A DNA stretch of 64,000 bases from Mycobacterium bourgelatii (GTDB lineage Bacteria > Actinomycetota > Actinomycetes > Mycobacteriales > Mycobacteriaceae). A program made the translations under genes and the position numbers. The DNA lies in assembly GCF_010723575.1 (NCBI RefSeq), contig NZ_BLKZ01000001.1:3534001-3598000 (forward strand), written 5' to 3'. This document shows positions 1 through 12,222 of the stretch, one piece after another. Within the stretch, counting starts at the first letter, position 1. Every line of letters starts with the position of its first letter. The notes under the pieces were generated by a model. It was given only the letters and a program-made list of their open reading frames with translations. It did not search any database and was not told the DNA's origin.

Positions 1-1
1 C

Positions 2-244
2 AAGCAGAAGCGCTCGGTGATCCGTCCGGTGGTCGCGGAGTTGCGGCGCAAGTTCAGCGTCTCCGCCGCGGAGACGGGTTCGAACGAGCTGTACCGCCGG
101 GCGGGCATCGGCGTATCGGTGGTGGCCGGCGATCGTGGGCACGTGGTGGAGGTGCTCGACGCGGCCGAGCGTCTGGTGGCCGCACATCCGGAGTTCGAGT
201 TGCTGTCGGCGCGGCGGAGTTTGCTGCGCAGCGACGATGACTAG
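2..244 (+). CDS. DUF503 family protein, C-terminal part (5' end outside window)
   Basis: The frame is open from the window edge and ends in TAG at 242-244, giving 80 residues. The text LKQKRSVIRPVV-type start and the AETGSNELYRRAGIGV stretch match the small DUF503 proteins, which are about 95-100 residues long, so only some 15 residues lie outside the window. In M. tuberculosis the equivalent is Rv2117, directly before Rv2118c, and here the trmI orthologue also lies close by. The biochemical function of the family is not established. The stop is followed after 5 bp by the stop of the convergent kinase gene. Confidence 0.8.
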   Translation, partial: KQKRSVIRPVVAELRRKFSVSAAETGSNELYRRAGIGVSVVAGDRGHVVEVLDAAERLVAAHPEFELLSARRSLLRSDDD

Positions 245-249
245 TCCCG

Positions 250-2148
250 TTAGCCCACAGTGAGCTTGAGCACCCGATGGCTGTCATCGGTGACGTAGAC
301 GGCGCCGGCGTTGTCGACCGCTATATTGCTGGGGTTGTAGAGACCGTCGAACGGCAGTTCGAGTGGGACAGAAGAGTTGGCTGACAACTTAAACACCCGC
401 TGATTAACCCCCCCAGAGATGAAGTAGATGCGGTCGCCGGTATCGACCGCCATCGAAATGGCGCTGGGAGCGGGAGTCACGTCAACTGCGGTTGAGGCAC
501 CGCGCGGAAGCTGGAACAACCGAGCATCTAGATCGGTGACGTAGACGGCACCGGCGGTGTCGACCGCCACGGAGACCGGCTTGTTGAGGTCCCAAAAGGG
601 CAATTCGACTGGGGTGCCTGATACCAGCTTGAGCACTCGATTCTTGCCGGACTCAGCAACATAGACTGCACCGGCGGTATCGACCGCCAAACCCCACGGG
701 TTGTCGAGACCGCCGAAGGGCAGTTCGATTGCAGTCCTGGCTCCGGCCGGAAGCCTATACACACGACTGTCGCAGATTGCATAGACGGCGCCCTTCGTAT
801 CGACTGCCACTCCCCGAAAGTCGCCGCCGGGGAAAGGCAATTTCACTGGACCGTTGGTTCCGGCTGACAACTTGAATACACCGCTATTGTCGGAGCAGGC
901 GATGTACACCGCTCCGGCGGTATCGACCGCCAGGCCCCGACCCAAGTCGTTAGCGCACTTGATTGGCAGCGCGACTTGACCCTGACTGTTGCCTGTGCTG
1001 CCGGTGCTCCCGACCGTGCTCCAAATTCCGACAGTGATGGCTACGGCGACGATCATGACCGCAAGGATGATGACGACCTTGCGCCGCCACCACGGCGGGT
1101 TGTCGCCTGGTGGCTCTGCTTCCGGTGGCTTATCAAGCACCGGCGCGCGTGAGACGGGGACGGTGTGGATTTGGGGGGCCGGTGGAACGGGGCGGGGCCG
1201 GGCCCGCGTTTGGTACGGCGCGGGGGGCCTTGGGGCCGGTGCTGTGGCGGTCGGCGGGGACGCTGGTGCTCTGCGTGGCGGAGGCTGAAGGGCGGGTTCC
1301 GGCCGAGCAACGGGACCCGGCGCAGTCGGTACAGCGATGGCCTCGCGGGCCGCGCGGGCCAACTCTTTGGTCGTGGCATAGCGCTGATCGGGATCCTTGG
1401 CCATGCCCGCTGCGATGACGGCATCCAACTGCGCGGGAACCCCCGCCCGCAGCTGCGAGGGTCGCGGCGGCGGACTGGTCAAATGGGCCGATATCTGCTG
1501 CTCGAGACTGCTGGCTGGATACGGCTGTTGGCCGGTCAGGCATTCATGAAGCACGCACGCCAAGGCGTAGACATCGGAACGAGGGTCCAACTGTCCAGCC
1601 GAGATGCGTTCTGGGGCCAAGTACGCCCAGGTGCCGATGATGTTGCCCGTGCCAGTCAGGCCCGTTTCATCGGTACTGCGTGCGATACCGAAGTCGATGA
1701 GGTACGCGAAGTCCTCATCGTCCAGCAGCACGTTGGAGGGTTTGACGTCGCGGTGTACCAACCCGATCCGGTGCGCGGCATGCAGCGCCGAAGCTACCTG
1801 CTCGACGATGGCGACGGCTCGCGCCGACTCTAACGGACCCTGCCGCAGAACTTCCTGCAGATCCCGACCCTCGACCAACCGCATATCCACATACAGACGC
1901 CCGTCGATCTCCCCGAAATGGTGAATCGGAATGACATGCGGATTGTTCAACCCCGCCGCCGCGTTAGCCTCACGGCGGAACCGCTCCCCAAACATCGGAT
2001 CCACCGCAAGCTGCGCCGGCAGCACCTTGACCGCCACCACCCGATTGGTCTCGGTGTCGAACGCGCGCCAGACCTCCCCCATCCCGCCGCGACCCAACAA
2101 CTCCAACAACCGATAGCGCCCGAAAGGCGTGCCCTCGGTGGAGTTCAA
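250..2148 (-). CDS. PknD-like receptor serine/threonine kinase with NHL sensor domain
   Basis: Predicted 632-residue transmembrane kinase. The N-terminal Hanks kinase domain covers about residues 11-270, with GRGGMGEVW glycine loop, Lys41, HRDVKPSN (132-139), DFG (152-154) and APE (178-180), so all catalytic elements are present. A Pro-rich linker (about 275-350) leads to one membrane helix (about 357-379), followed by about six NHL-type repeats of the form AVDTAGAVYV (395-632) expected to form an extracellular beta-propeller. This is the layout of mycobacterial PknD. Translation appears to start at TTG (2148-2146), the only start that leaves the kinase glycine loop about 20 residues from the terminus. 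It lies directly downstream of trmI in the same direction. In M. tuberculosis no kinase lies at this locus, so this is an accessory paralogue, not pknD itself. Confidence 0.85.
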   Translation of the reverse strand: MNSTEGTPFGRYRLLELLGRGGMGEVWRAFDTETNRVVAVKVLPAQLAVDPMFGERFRREANAAAGLNNPHVIPIHHFGEIDGRLYVDMRLVEGRDLQEVLRQGPLESARAVAIVEQVASALHAAHRIGLVHRDVKPSNVLLDDEDFAYLIDFGIARSTDETGLTGTGNIIGTWAYLAPERISAGQLDPRSDVYALACVLHECLTGQQPYPASSLEQQISAHLTSPPPRPSQLRAGVPAQLDAVIAAGMAKDPDQRYATTKELARAAREAIAVPTAPGPVARPEPALQPPPRRAPASPPTATAPAPRPPAPYQTRARPRPVPPAPQIHTVPVSRAPVLDKPPEAEPPGDNPPWWRRKVVIILAVMIVAVAITVGIWSTVGSTGSTGNSQGQVALPIKCANDLGRGLAVDTAGAVYIACSDNSGVFKLSAGTNGPVKLPFPGGDFRGVAVDTKGAVYAICDSRVYRLPAGARTAIELPFGGLDNPWGLAVDTAGAVYVAESGKNRVLKLVSGTPVELPFWDLNKPVSVAVDTAGAVYVTDLDARLFQLPRGASTAVDVTPAPSAISMAVDTGDRIYFISGGVNQRVFKLSANSSVPLELPFDGLYNPSNIAVDNAGAVYVTDDSHRVLKLTVG

Positions 2149-2149
2149 G

Positions 2150-3001
2150 CTATCCGTCCCTTCCCGGGCGCTTGCGACCTAGTGGCGCCGGGGCAACGGC
2201 GCCGGGCGCCAACCGTCGTGCCGTCACCAAGAACGCGGTGTGCCCGCGCATGGAATGTTGCGGCCGGACCGCCAGCCCGACCACGTTCCAGCCGCGCTGG
2301 AGCGTTTCCCATGAGCGCGGTTCTGTCCAGCACTGCTGCGCCCGCATCGCCTCCACGACCTTGGACAGTTGCGTGACGGTGGCAACGTAGACCACCAGCA
2401 CACCGCCGGCGATCACCAGTCGGGCGACCGAGTCCAGGACGTCCCACGGAGCCAGCATGTCGAGCACCGCGCGGTCGATGCAGCCGTCGGGCAATTCGGA
2501 GCCGGCGACGTCGCCGATGATCAACTGCCAGTTGTCCGGGACCCGGCCCTGTGCGCCGTGGAAGTTGGCGACGTTGCGGCTGGCGTGTTCGGCGTGGTCG
2601 GCTCGCTGTTCGTAGGAGATCACGGTGCCCTGCGGGCCGACGGCCCGCAGCAGCCAGCACGTCAACGCACCCGATCCGGCGCCCGCTTCCAGGACCCGGG
2701 CCCCGGGAAAGATATCTCCCTCATGCACGATTTGCGCCGCGTCCTTGGGATATATCACCTGCGGCCCGCGCGGCATCGACATGATGTAGTCGACCAGCAG
2801 CGGCCGCAGCACCAGGAACAGGGCGCCGTTGCTGGATTTGACGACGCTGCCTTCGTCCTGCCCGATGATCGCGTCGTGGGCGATCGAGCCGCGATGGGTG
2901 TGGAACTCCGCGCCAGGCGCGAGTGCCATCGTGTAGTGGCGGCCCTTGGCGTCGGTGAGTTGGACGCGCTCTCCCACGGTGAACGGGCCGGTTGCTGACA
3001 C
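2150..3001 (-). CDS. trmI: tRNA (adenine-N1)-methyltransferase TrmI
   Basis: 283 residues. An N-terminal small domain (FTVGERVQLTDAKGRHYTM) precedes a Rossmann SAM-dependent methyltransferase domain with motif I VLEAGAGSGALT (about residues 104-115) and a downstream YEQRADHAEHASRN segment. Overall sequence and length match Rv2118c, the m1A58 tRNA methyltransferase of actinobacteria, a homotetramer acting on the T-loop of tRNA. The ATG at 3001 gives the usual family length. The gene ends only 1 bp before the TTG start of the kinase gene, so the two may be co-transcribed. It is divergent from the nuclease gene at 3075, with 73 bp for promoters in between. Confidence 0.93.
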   Translation of the reverse strand: MSATGPFTVGERVQLTDAKGRHYTMALAPGAEFHTHRGSIAHDAIIGQDEGSVVKSSNGALFLVLRPLLVDYIMSMPRGPQVIYPKDAAQIVHEGDIFPGARVLEAGAGSGALTCWLLRAVGPQGTVISYEQRADHAEHASRNVANFHGAQGRVPDNWQLIIGDVAGSELPDGCIDRAVLDMLAPWDVLDSVARLVIAGGVLVVYVATVTQLSKVVEAMRAQQCWTEPRSWETLQRGWNVVGLAVRPQHSMRGHTAFLVTARRLAPGAVAPAPLGRKRPGRDG

Positions 3002-3074
3002 GTCGTCTAGCGTGCCAGCAGACTCGCCGCAATTTGTGCTCGGGGTTGTCGGTGTGCCGACCTAGGCTGCGAAT

Positions 3075-3947
3075 ATGACCGAACAGCTGGTGGCGCCTGA
3101 GCCGGCTGATCGTGTGCACCGGCCGGCGCTGTCGCCGTCGCGGGCGGCGGACTTCAAGCAATGCCCACTGCTGTACCGGTTCCGGGCCATCGACCGGTTG
3201 CCTGAGGCGCCGTCGGCGGCGCAGCTCCGGGGTTCGTTGGTGCACGCCGCCCTCGAGCAGCTCTACGGCCTGCCCGCCGTGCAGCGCGGCCCGGACACCG
3301 CGCGGTCACTGGTGGCGTCGGCCTGGGAGCAGGTGATCGCTGCCGAACCTGAGCGGGCGGCCGACTTCGACCCCGAGCAACGCGCTCAGCTACTCGACGA
3401 CGCGCGCGCGTTGCTCTCCGGTTATTACCGCCTGGAAGACCCGACGCGGTTCGACCCGCAGAGCTGCGAACAGCGGGTCGAGGTCGAACTGGCCGACGGC
3501 ACGCTCCTGCGCGGCTATATCGACCGCATCGACGTCGCGGCCACCGGCGAACTTCGCGTGGTCGACTACAAGACCGGCAAGGCCCCACCCGCGGCGCGGG
3601 CCCTCGCCGAGTTCAAGGCGATGTTCCAGATGAAGTTCTACGCGGTGGCGCTGTTCCGTTCGCGCGGTGTGCTGCCCGCTCGGTTGCGGCTTATCTATCT
3701 GGCCGACGGCCAGGTGCTGGACTACTCGCCGGATCGTGACGAGTTGCTGCGTTTCGAGAAGACGTTGATGGCGATCTGGCGCGCGATCCAATCAGCCGGT
3801 GCGACAGGCGATTTCCGCCCCAGCCCGTCGCGGCTGTGTGATTGGTGCTCGCACCAACAGCACTGCCCGGCCTTCGGGGGGACACCCCCGCCGTACCCAG
3901 GTTGGCCGGAACTCCAACCCGCCGAAACGGCTTCGTGCCCGGCGTGA
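3075..3947 (+). CDS. RecB-family PD-(D/E)XK exonuclease with Fe-S cluster cysteines
   Basis: 290 residues, matching Rv2119 in position and type. The nuclease core is seen as GYIDRIDVA followed by VVDYKTGK, the D-(E/D)XK catalytic pattern of RecB/AddB-like nucleases. Four cysteines placed as in AddAB-type 4Fe-4S nucleases are visible: Cys30 (FKQCPLLYRFR) and a C-terminal cluster CDWCSHQQHC near residues 255-264. A role in DNA end processing or repair is inferred from the family; no helicase domain is present. The ATG at 3075 gives the full N-terminal LSPSRAADFKQC motif. The stop overlaps the next gene by 4 nt (GTGA), suggesting translational coupling. Confidence 0.88.
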   Translation: MTEQLVAPEPADRVHRPALSPSRAADFKQCPLLYRFRAIDRLPEAPSAAQLRGSLVHAALEQLYGLPAVQRGPDTARSLVASAWEQVIAAEPERAADFDPEQRAQLLDDARALLSGYYRLEDPTRFDPQSCEQRVEVELADGTLLRGYIDRIDVAATGELRVVDYKTGKAPPAARALAEFKAMFQMKFYAVALFRSRGVLPARLRLIYLADGQVLDYSPDRDELLRFEKTLMAIWRAIQSAGATGDFRPSPSRLCDWCSHQQHCPAFGGTPPPYPGWPELQPAETASCPA

Positions 3948-4717
3948 AAGGTTGCTACTACCGGCGCCTCGGCACCGATGGTGATTACCAGATATTCGAT
4001 TCCACCGACTACACCCGAAGCAATTGGGACCCCGAAATCCAGTACGGCTCACCGCCATTGGCGCTGCTGACCAAGCTCATCGAGGAGCTCTCGGCGGATT
4101 CCGGTCTGCGCGTGGGGCGACTCGGGCTAGATATCCTCGGGGCCATTCCGGTGCGTCCGGTACGCGTGCGGGCCTGGGTGGAGCGTCCGGGTTCGCGCGT
4201 CTGCATGATGGTCGGCGAAATGTCGGCCGACCGCGTGGTGGCGCGGGTGACGGCCTGGCTCATCGCGATTAGCGACACCACCGACGCGGCCAGCGACCGC
4301 TATCCCCCACTGGCCGAAGGACCGGCGCAGCCGTTGCCCGCAACGTTTCTGGGCATCGGGGGTTATTTCGACGCACTGCACTGGCGCCCGCAACAGGCCG
4401 ACGGGGCAGCCGCGGTTTCGTGGTTCAGCCCCCTGGCCCACATCGTCGACACCGATCCGACGACGGCACTGCAGCGGCTTGCCGCCGTGGTCGACTGCGC
4501 CAATGGTGTCGGCGCCGTTTTGGATCCCAGAGAGTTTTTCTTCATGAACACCGACACCGTCGTGCACCTGCACCGCCTGCCGACGGGTTCCGATTTCGCG
4601 TTGCGGGCTCGCGCGTCGGTAGGGCCAGACGGGGTCGGCGTGACCACGGGACAGGTCTTCGACAGGGACGGGTTCATCGGTACGTCCGCGCAGCCGCTGC
4701 TGGTGCAGCGCAGGTGA
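3944..4717 (+). CDS. Acyl-CoA thioesterase-like (hotdog fold) protein
   Basis: 257 residues when started at the GTG at 3944, which overlaps the upstream stop as GTGA; a GTG at 3935 is an alternative. The sequence has two halves, each with hotdog-like character: an N-terminal part with GSPPLALLTKLIEEL and ILGAIPVRPVRV, and a C-terminal part with ANGVGAVLDPREFFFMNTD and a terminal YxxG-like GFIGTSAQPLLVQR end. This double-hotdog pattern is typical of TesB-like thioesterase superfamily members found throughout mycobacteria. The substrate cannot be read from sequence. It follows the nuclease gene without a gap and faces the convergent oxidoreductase gene. Confidence 0.75.
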   Translation: MKGCYYRRLGTDGDYQIFDSTDYTRSNWDPEIQYGSPPLALLTKLIEELSADSGLRVGRLGLDILGAIPVRPVRVRAWVERPGSRVCMMVGEMSADRVVARVTAWLIAISDTTDAASDRYPPLAEGPAQPLPATFLGIGGYFDALHWRPQQADGAAAVSWFSPLAHIVDTDPTTALQRLAAVVDCANGVGAVLDPREFFFMNTDTVVHLHRLPTGSDFALRARASVGPDGVGVTTGQVFDRDGFIGTSAQPLLVQRR

Positions 4718-4797
4718 CCGTTCGCGGTCGCCGTCCGTGGGGTCGCCGAAAGTGGGGCATATGGCCCGCGAGTTCAAGATGTGGGTGCGTAGGCCTC

Positions 4798-4821
4798 CCG
4801 CTCGACGAACTAGTCGAGCGG
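4798..4821. terminator. Perfect 9-bp inverted repeat between convergent genes
   Basis: CCGCTCGAC (4798-4806) and GTCGAGCGG (4813-4821) are perfect reverse complements around a 6-nt loop. The hairpin sits between the thioesterase stop (4717) and overlaps the last codons of the convergent oxidoreductase (stop 4810-4812). No U-tract follows, which is common for mycobacterial terminators. A bidirectional terminator is the natural reading. Confidence 0.6.
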
Positions 4822-6180
4822 CGAAAGCTCCTGCAGCACAGTCGGAATGAGCTCGCTGACCGTGGGGTGAATGTGCATCGTGCGGGACAGGGTGGTGTAG
4901 GGCGCCTTGGCGGACATCACATCCAGGATGCAGTGAATGGCCTCGTCACCGCCCACGCCGAAGACGGCCGCGCCCAGGATCTGGTGGGAGTCGGCGTCGA
5001 CCACGACCTTCATAAATCCTTGCGTCTCACCCTTTTCCACCGCCCTGCCGACCCGGGTCATCGGCCGCTTGCCCACCAGCGCCCTGCGGCCCGACTTGCG
5101 CACCTCGTCGACGGTCAACCCGGCGCGCCCCAGCGGCGGGTCGATATAGAGCGCGTGGGTAGGAATGCGGTCGCTGACCCGGCGCGGATCGTCATCGAGC
5201 AGGTTGGCGGCCACTATTTCGAAGTCGTTGTACGAGGTGTGGGTGAAGGCGCCCCGGCCGTTGCAGTCGCCCATGGCCCAGATGTGGTCGACGCTGGTCT
5301 TGAGCTGATCGTCTACCAGGATGTGGCCCTGGTCATCGGTCTGCACACCGGCCGCCGCCAGATTCAGGTCGTCGGTGTTGGGTCGGCGACCTACCGCCAA
5401 CAGTAGATGGCTGCCGCGGACCGGATTCGCGCCGGCGCTCGGAGTAAGCTCAAAACTGCTGCCTTGTTTGGTGATTCGTATATCGTCGGCATTCGTGACT
5501 ACGTCGATCCCCTCGCCCTGCAGGATCTCCTTGATGGTGGCCGAGGTGTCTTCGTCCTCGCGCGACGCCAGTCGCGGGCCACGCTGCACGACGGTCACGG
5601 CGGCCCCGAAACGGCGATACATCTGGGCGAATTCCAGCCCGATGTAGCTGCCGCCGATGATGACGAGGTGCTGAGGCACCGTGTCGAGTTCGAGAATCGA
5701 CACGTTGGTCAGGTATTCGACATCGTCGAGACCCGGAATGTCCGGAATGACGGCACGCCCGCCGACATTGAGGAAAATCCGCTCGGCGTGCAGGATTTCG
5801 TCGTTGACGCGCAGGGTGTGGGGGTCTTCGAAGCGCGCATGTCCGCGATAAAGGGTGCAGCCGTCCATGCCTTCCAGCCAGCCCTCGACCCCGGCGCGGT
5901 CCTTGAGCATAATGCCGTCCTTGCGGGCCTTGACCTTCGCCATGTCCACGCTGATCTCGCCGGTCCCCACGCCGTATTCCGCGCCGCGGCGGGCCAAGTG
6001 GGCGGCATGCGCGCTGGCCACCAGCGTCTTGGTGGGGATGCATCCGGTGTTCACGCACGTGCCGCCGACGTGTTTGCGCTCGATGACGGCGACCCGCTGC
6101 CCGGCCGCCGTCAGGCGACCCGCAAGTGGTGGCCCGGCTTGGCCGGCGCCGACGACGATCGCGTCGAAATGCTGCGTCAC
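4810..6180 (-). CDS. FAD-dependent pyridine nucleotide-disulfide oxidoreductase (mercuric reductase/RclA-like)
   Basis: 456 residues with the complete fold of the class I disulfide reductases. N-terminal FAD site VVGAGQAGPPLA, redox-active disulfide in GGTCVNTGCIPTK (about residues 39-51), NAD(P) site IIGGSYIGLEFA, second FAD motif IWAMGDCNG, and a C-terminal dimerisation domain ending with the MHIHPTVSELIP base motif. The N-terminal heavy-metal domain and the C-terminal cysteine pair of true mercuric reductases are absent, so an electrophile or quinone reductase role (as in RclA) is more likely. The GTG start (6180) overlaps the stop of the DUF4126 gene, so the two are probably one transcript. 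Confidence 0.87.
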   Translation of the reverse strand: MTQHFDAIVVGAGQAGPPLAGRLTAAGQRVAVIERKHVGGTCVNTGCIPTKTLVASAHAAHLARRGAEYGVGTGEISVDMAKVKARKDGIMLKDRAGVEGWLEGMDGCTLYRGHARFEDPHTLRVNDEILHAERIFLNVGGRAVIPDIPGLDDVEYLTNVSILELDTVPQHLVIIGGSYIGLEFAQMYRRFGAAVTVVQRGPRLASREDEDTSATIKEILQGEGIDVVTNADDIRITKQGSSFELTPSAGANPVRGSHLLLAVGRRPNTDDLNLAAAGVQTDDQGHILVDDQLKTSVDHIWAMGDCNGRGAFTHTSYNDFEIVAANLLDDDPRRVSDRIPTHALYIDPPLGRAGLTVDEVRKSGRRALVGKRPMTRVGRAVEKGETQGFMKVVVDADSHQILGAAVFGVGGDEAIHCILDVMSAKAPYTTLSRTMHIHPTVSELIPTVLQELSPLD

Positions 6181-6674
6181 AGGGCGTCGGGAACCATGGC
6201 GGCCGCCGCGGCGACGATACCGAAACCGCCGAGCACCGCCACCGAATCCTCCAGCAGTGCGATCGGCAGGTCATTGCCACCGTTCTTAGCTACCAACGCC
6301 TTTCGCGCCTGGTACCCACCCAAGGTGCCCAGCACCGCGCCGATGACACCGGCGCCCAGCGAACTCCACTTGTAATGCCAGGCGGTGCCTAAGATCGCAC
6401 CGGCCAACCCGCCCATGATGAGTCGGACCGCGAAGACCGGTGTCGCGGTACGCGGCGGCGTCTTGGGAAGCTTGTCATTAATTAATTCGCCGACGGCAAG
6501 GACGCTGAAGATCACCGCCGCCACCAGGCTCGCGGCCCATGCTGCCCACGTTCCGTGCAAACCGATCCAGCCGAGATACGCCGCCCAGGCGACGACTGTG
6601 GGGGCCGTCAATGAACGCAACCCGGCGACCACACCGAGTAGGAGGGCAAGGAGCAGAACGAGTACGTGCGTCAC
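6177..6674 (-). CDS. DUF4126 integral membrane protein
   Basis: 165 residues, strongly hydrophobic, with about four to five predicted membrane helices (for example VLVLLLALLLGVVAGL at the N-terminus and LGGFGIVAAAAAMVP at the C-terminus). The RSLTAPTVVAWAA segment and the GGYQARKAL loop are typical of DUF4126 and match Rv2120c in position. The function of the family is unknown. The start is a GTG at 6674 preceded by GGAGG-like sequence (complement of 6680-6684). It is the first gene of a two-gene unit with the oxidoreductase, overlapping by 4 nt (GTGA). Confidence 0.85.
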   Translation of the reverse strand: MTHVLVLLLALLLGVVAGLRSLTAPTVVAWAAYLGWIGLHGTWAAWAASLVAAVIFSVLAVGELINDKLPKTPPRTATPVFAVRLIMGGLAGAILGTAWHYKWSSLGAGVIGAVLGTLGGYQARKALVAKNGGNDLPIALLEDSVAVLGGFGIVAAAAAMVPDAL

Positions 6675-6750
6675 AGGGGCCTCCTGGCACCGAACAGGAT
6701 GATTAGGGACGCTAACACAGTGACGTCCGAATCACCTGCTCAGAAGTCGT

Positions 6751-7602
6751 TCAGAAGCGGCAGAACCTTATGTCGGAAGCCAGGATCGCCTTGGCGCCGA
6801 TGACGGCGAGTTCGTCCATGAGGCTGTTGATGTCGCGGCGAGGCACCAGGGCCCGAACAGCGACCCAGTCCGGGTCGGCCAGTGGGGCGATGGTCGGGGA
6901 CTCCAGTCCCGGGGTGATCGCCGTGGCCCGGTCCAACGCGGTGCGCGGGCAGTCGTAGTCAAGCATCAGATACTGCTGGCCGAACACCACGCCCTGCACC
7001 CGAGCGACCAATTGCTCACGTGCACGGCTGGTTTGGCTATCGGCGTGGGCCCGCTCGATGAGCACTGCCTCCGAATCACACAGTGGCTCACCGAAAGCTA
7101 CCAAATTGTGCAGGCTCAGCGTGCGGCCCGACCCCACCACGTCGGCGATGGCGTCGGCAACCCCGAGTTGCACCGAGATCTCGACCGCCCCGTCAAGCCT
7201 GATGACCGTCGCATCAATACCCTTGGCGGCCAAGTCTTTCCGAACCAAATTCGGGTATGCCGTGGCGATCCGCTTACCGGCGAGGTCGGCCACGGTCCAG
7301 TCGCGTCCCGCCGGCGCCGCGTACCGGAACTTCGACGAGCCGAAGCCCAGCGCCAGACATTCCTGCACCGGCGCGTCGGAATCCAGCGCCAGATCGCGTC
7401 CGGTGATACCGAAGTCAAGATCGCCGGAACCGACATAGATGGCGATGTCCTTGGGCCGCAGGAAGAAGAATTCGACGTTGTTGGCGGGATCGATGACGGT
7501 CAGATCTTTGGGATCGGTGCGTCGGCGGTAGCCGGCTTCGGACAGGATCTCGGTGGCCGGCTCGCTCAGCGCCCCCTTGTTGGGCACCGCAATTCGCAGC
7601 AT
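6751..7602 (-). CDS. hisG: ATP phosphoribosyltransferase HisG
   Basis: 283 residues, long-form HisG. It catalyses the first step of histidine synthesis, joining ATP and PRPP. Visible features are the LRIAVPNKGALS N-terminus, the GITGRDL motif, and the C-terminal ACT-like regulatory domain (about residues 210-283) that binds histidine as feedback inhibitor. The ATG at 7602 matches the family N-terminus; a GTG at 7608 overlapping the hisE stop (GTGA) is an in-frame alternative. It follows hisE on the same strand as in M. tuberculosis (Rv2122c-Rv2121c). Confidence 0.95.
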   Translation of the reverse strand: MLRIAVPNKGALSEPATEILSEAGYRRRTDPKDLTVIDPANNVEFFFLRPKDIAIYVGSGDLDFGITGRDLALDSDAPVQECLALGFGSSKFRYAAPAGRDWTVADLAGKRIATAYPNLVRKDLAAKGIDATVIRLDGAVEISVQLGVADAIADVVGSGRTLSLHNLVAFGEPLCDSEAVLIERAHADSQTSRAREQLVARVQGVVFGQQYLMLDYDCPRTALDRATAITPGLESPTIAPLADPDWVAVRALVPRRDINSLMDELAVIGAKAILASDIRFCRF

Positions 7603-7604
7603 AT

Positions 7605-7886
7605 TCACAGTTTCCGATACACGTCTTCGAGGGTCAGGCCACGGGAAATCATCAGGACCTGCGTCCAGTAGAGCAGTTGGCTGATCTCCTCGGCCAGGGC
7701 TTCGTTGGGTTCGTGCTCAGCCGCCAGCCACACCTCACCGGCTTCTTCCAGGATCTTCTTACCCAGCGTGTGTACCCCGGCGTCGAGCGCGGCGACGGTG
7801 CCGCTGCCAGCGGGCCGGGTGCGGGCACGCTCGCCGAGTTCGGCGAACAGATCCTCGAAGGTCTTCACGGCCAGCGATTGTTTCAC
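7605..7886 (-). CDS. hisE: Phosphoribosyl-ATP pyrophosphatase HisE
   Basis: 93 residues from GTG 7886, the same length as the M. tuberculosis protein. The alpha-helical MazG-like fold is shown by the KILEEAGEVWLAAEH and EEISQLLYWTQVLM helices carrying the EExxE and ExxD-type acidic metal-binding residues. It hydrolyses PR-ATP to PR-AMP, the second histidine step, next to hisG. The frame stays open further upstream but that extension has no recognisable sequence. M. tuberculosis has PPE37 (Rv2123) between hisE and metH; here only about 120 bp separates them and no PPE gene is present. Confidence 0.95.
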   Translation of the reverse strand: MKQSLAVKTFEDLFAELGERARTRPAGSGTVAALDAGVHTLGKKILEEAGEVWLAAEHEPNEALAEEISQLLYWTQVLMISRGLTLEDVYRKL

Positions 7887-8004
7887 GTGCCCTCCAGCGA
7901 AGTCACTTTGGTTTCCGGGAAGCTCGTCCGCGAGGGCGCGCAGATGTACGCCTTCGACGGCGTGTCGGCGTACAAACACGGTCGCTCGCGGCAGAGAAGA
8001 AGGC

Positions 8005-11751
<3,747 letters not shown>

Positions 11752-11758
11752 GTACGTT

Positions 11759-11843
11759 CCTTCCATAACGGAAGGCGTCCTTGACTCTTGCCGAGCGTGG
11801 CGGAACCGGTAGGGACCCGGCCCCGTTGCAACGCCTCTCGGCC
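11759..11843 (-). promoter_or_regulatory. Candidate S-adenosylhomocysteine (SAH) riboswitch with SD-sequestering platform
   Basis: Reading the minus strand upstream of metH: P1 is GCCGAG (11842-11837) with CTCGGC (11795-11790). P2 is GGGGCCGG (11824-11817) with CCGGTTCC (11809-11802), closing a 7-nt loop. The pseudoknot is AGGCGT (11836-11831) with ACGCCT (11778-11773), 6 bp perfect. The conserved core GCGTTGCAAC follows P1 directly, and CCACGCTCGG resembles the family's CCAGGCUCG. Then CCTTCC (11775-11770) can pair perfectly with GGAAGG (11764-11759), the metH Shine-Dalgarno, using bases shared with the pseudoknot. So SAH binding would free the SD, an ON switch, as known for SAH riboswitches upstream of metH and ahcY. 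One core base differs from the consensus. Confidence 0.75.
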
Positions 11844-12222
11844 AGAAAAGTCTACGTCAGTACCCGACGTCTGGACGCCCAGTTCGACGTGACCCGCTTA
11901 CGATCGCGCTGCCCCGGCGCGCCGGTCCACGGGTCTTGTCGATGTCGTAGTTATTGGTGCTAACCAAATTGCGGCCGACCGTATTTCGTTGATCGCGACG
12001 ACTTTGTCGGATCCGAAATTGGGAACGGTCACAAGTTAAGGATAGTCGTGCTATCGAAATTCGATGACCGTTTAGCAGCCTATTCGCAGGTGGAAGGCAG
12101 TTTTTGCGCCGGGGACATGGGTAATCTGCCGCGCCGCGGGGGCGCGCGACACGCGCGGATCAACGTGGGCGATCACCTGCGCGTTTACCGGTGTCAGGCC
12201 TGCGACGCCGTAGGCTGAAACT
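11844..12222. other. Divergent intergenic region metH / PAC2 gene
   Basis: About 380 bp upstream of the riboswitch element, shared by the divergent metH and PAC2-family genes. It should contain both promoters. I see no open reading frame with coding character, no tRNA and no strong repeat here. The stretch 11940-12075 is clearly less GC-rich than its surroundings, as expected for promoter DNA, but no -10/-35 pair can be assigned with confidence. Confidence 0.5.

Noticed and set aside
11844..12222. Cobalamin riboswitch upstream of metH
   Set aside because: No B12-box-like element was found; the only structured leader fits the SAH type. MetH uses B12 but is usually not repressed by it.
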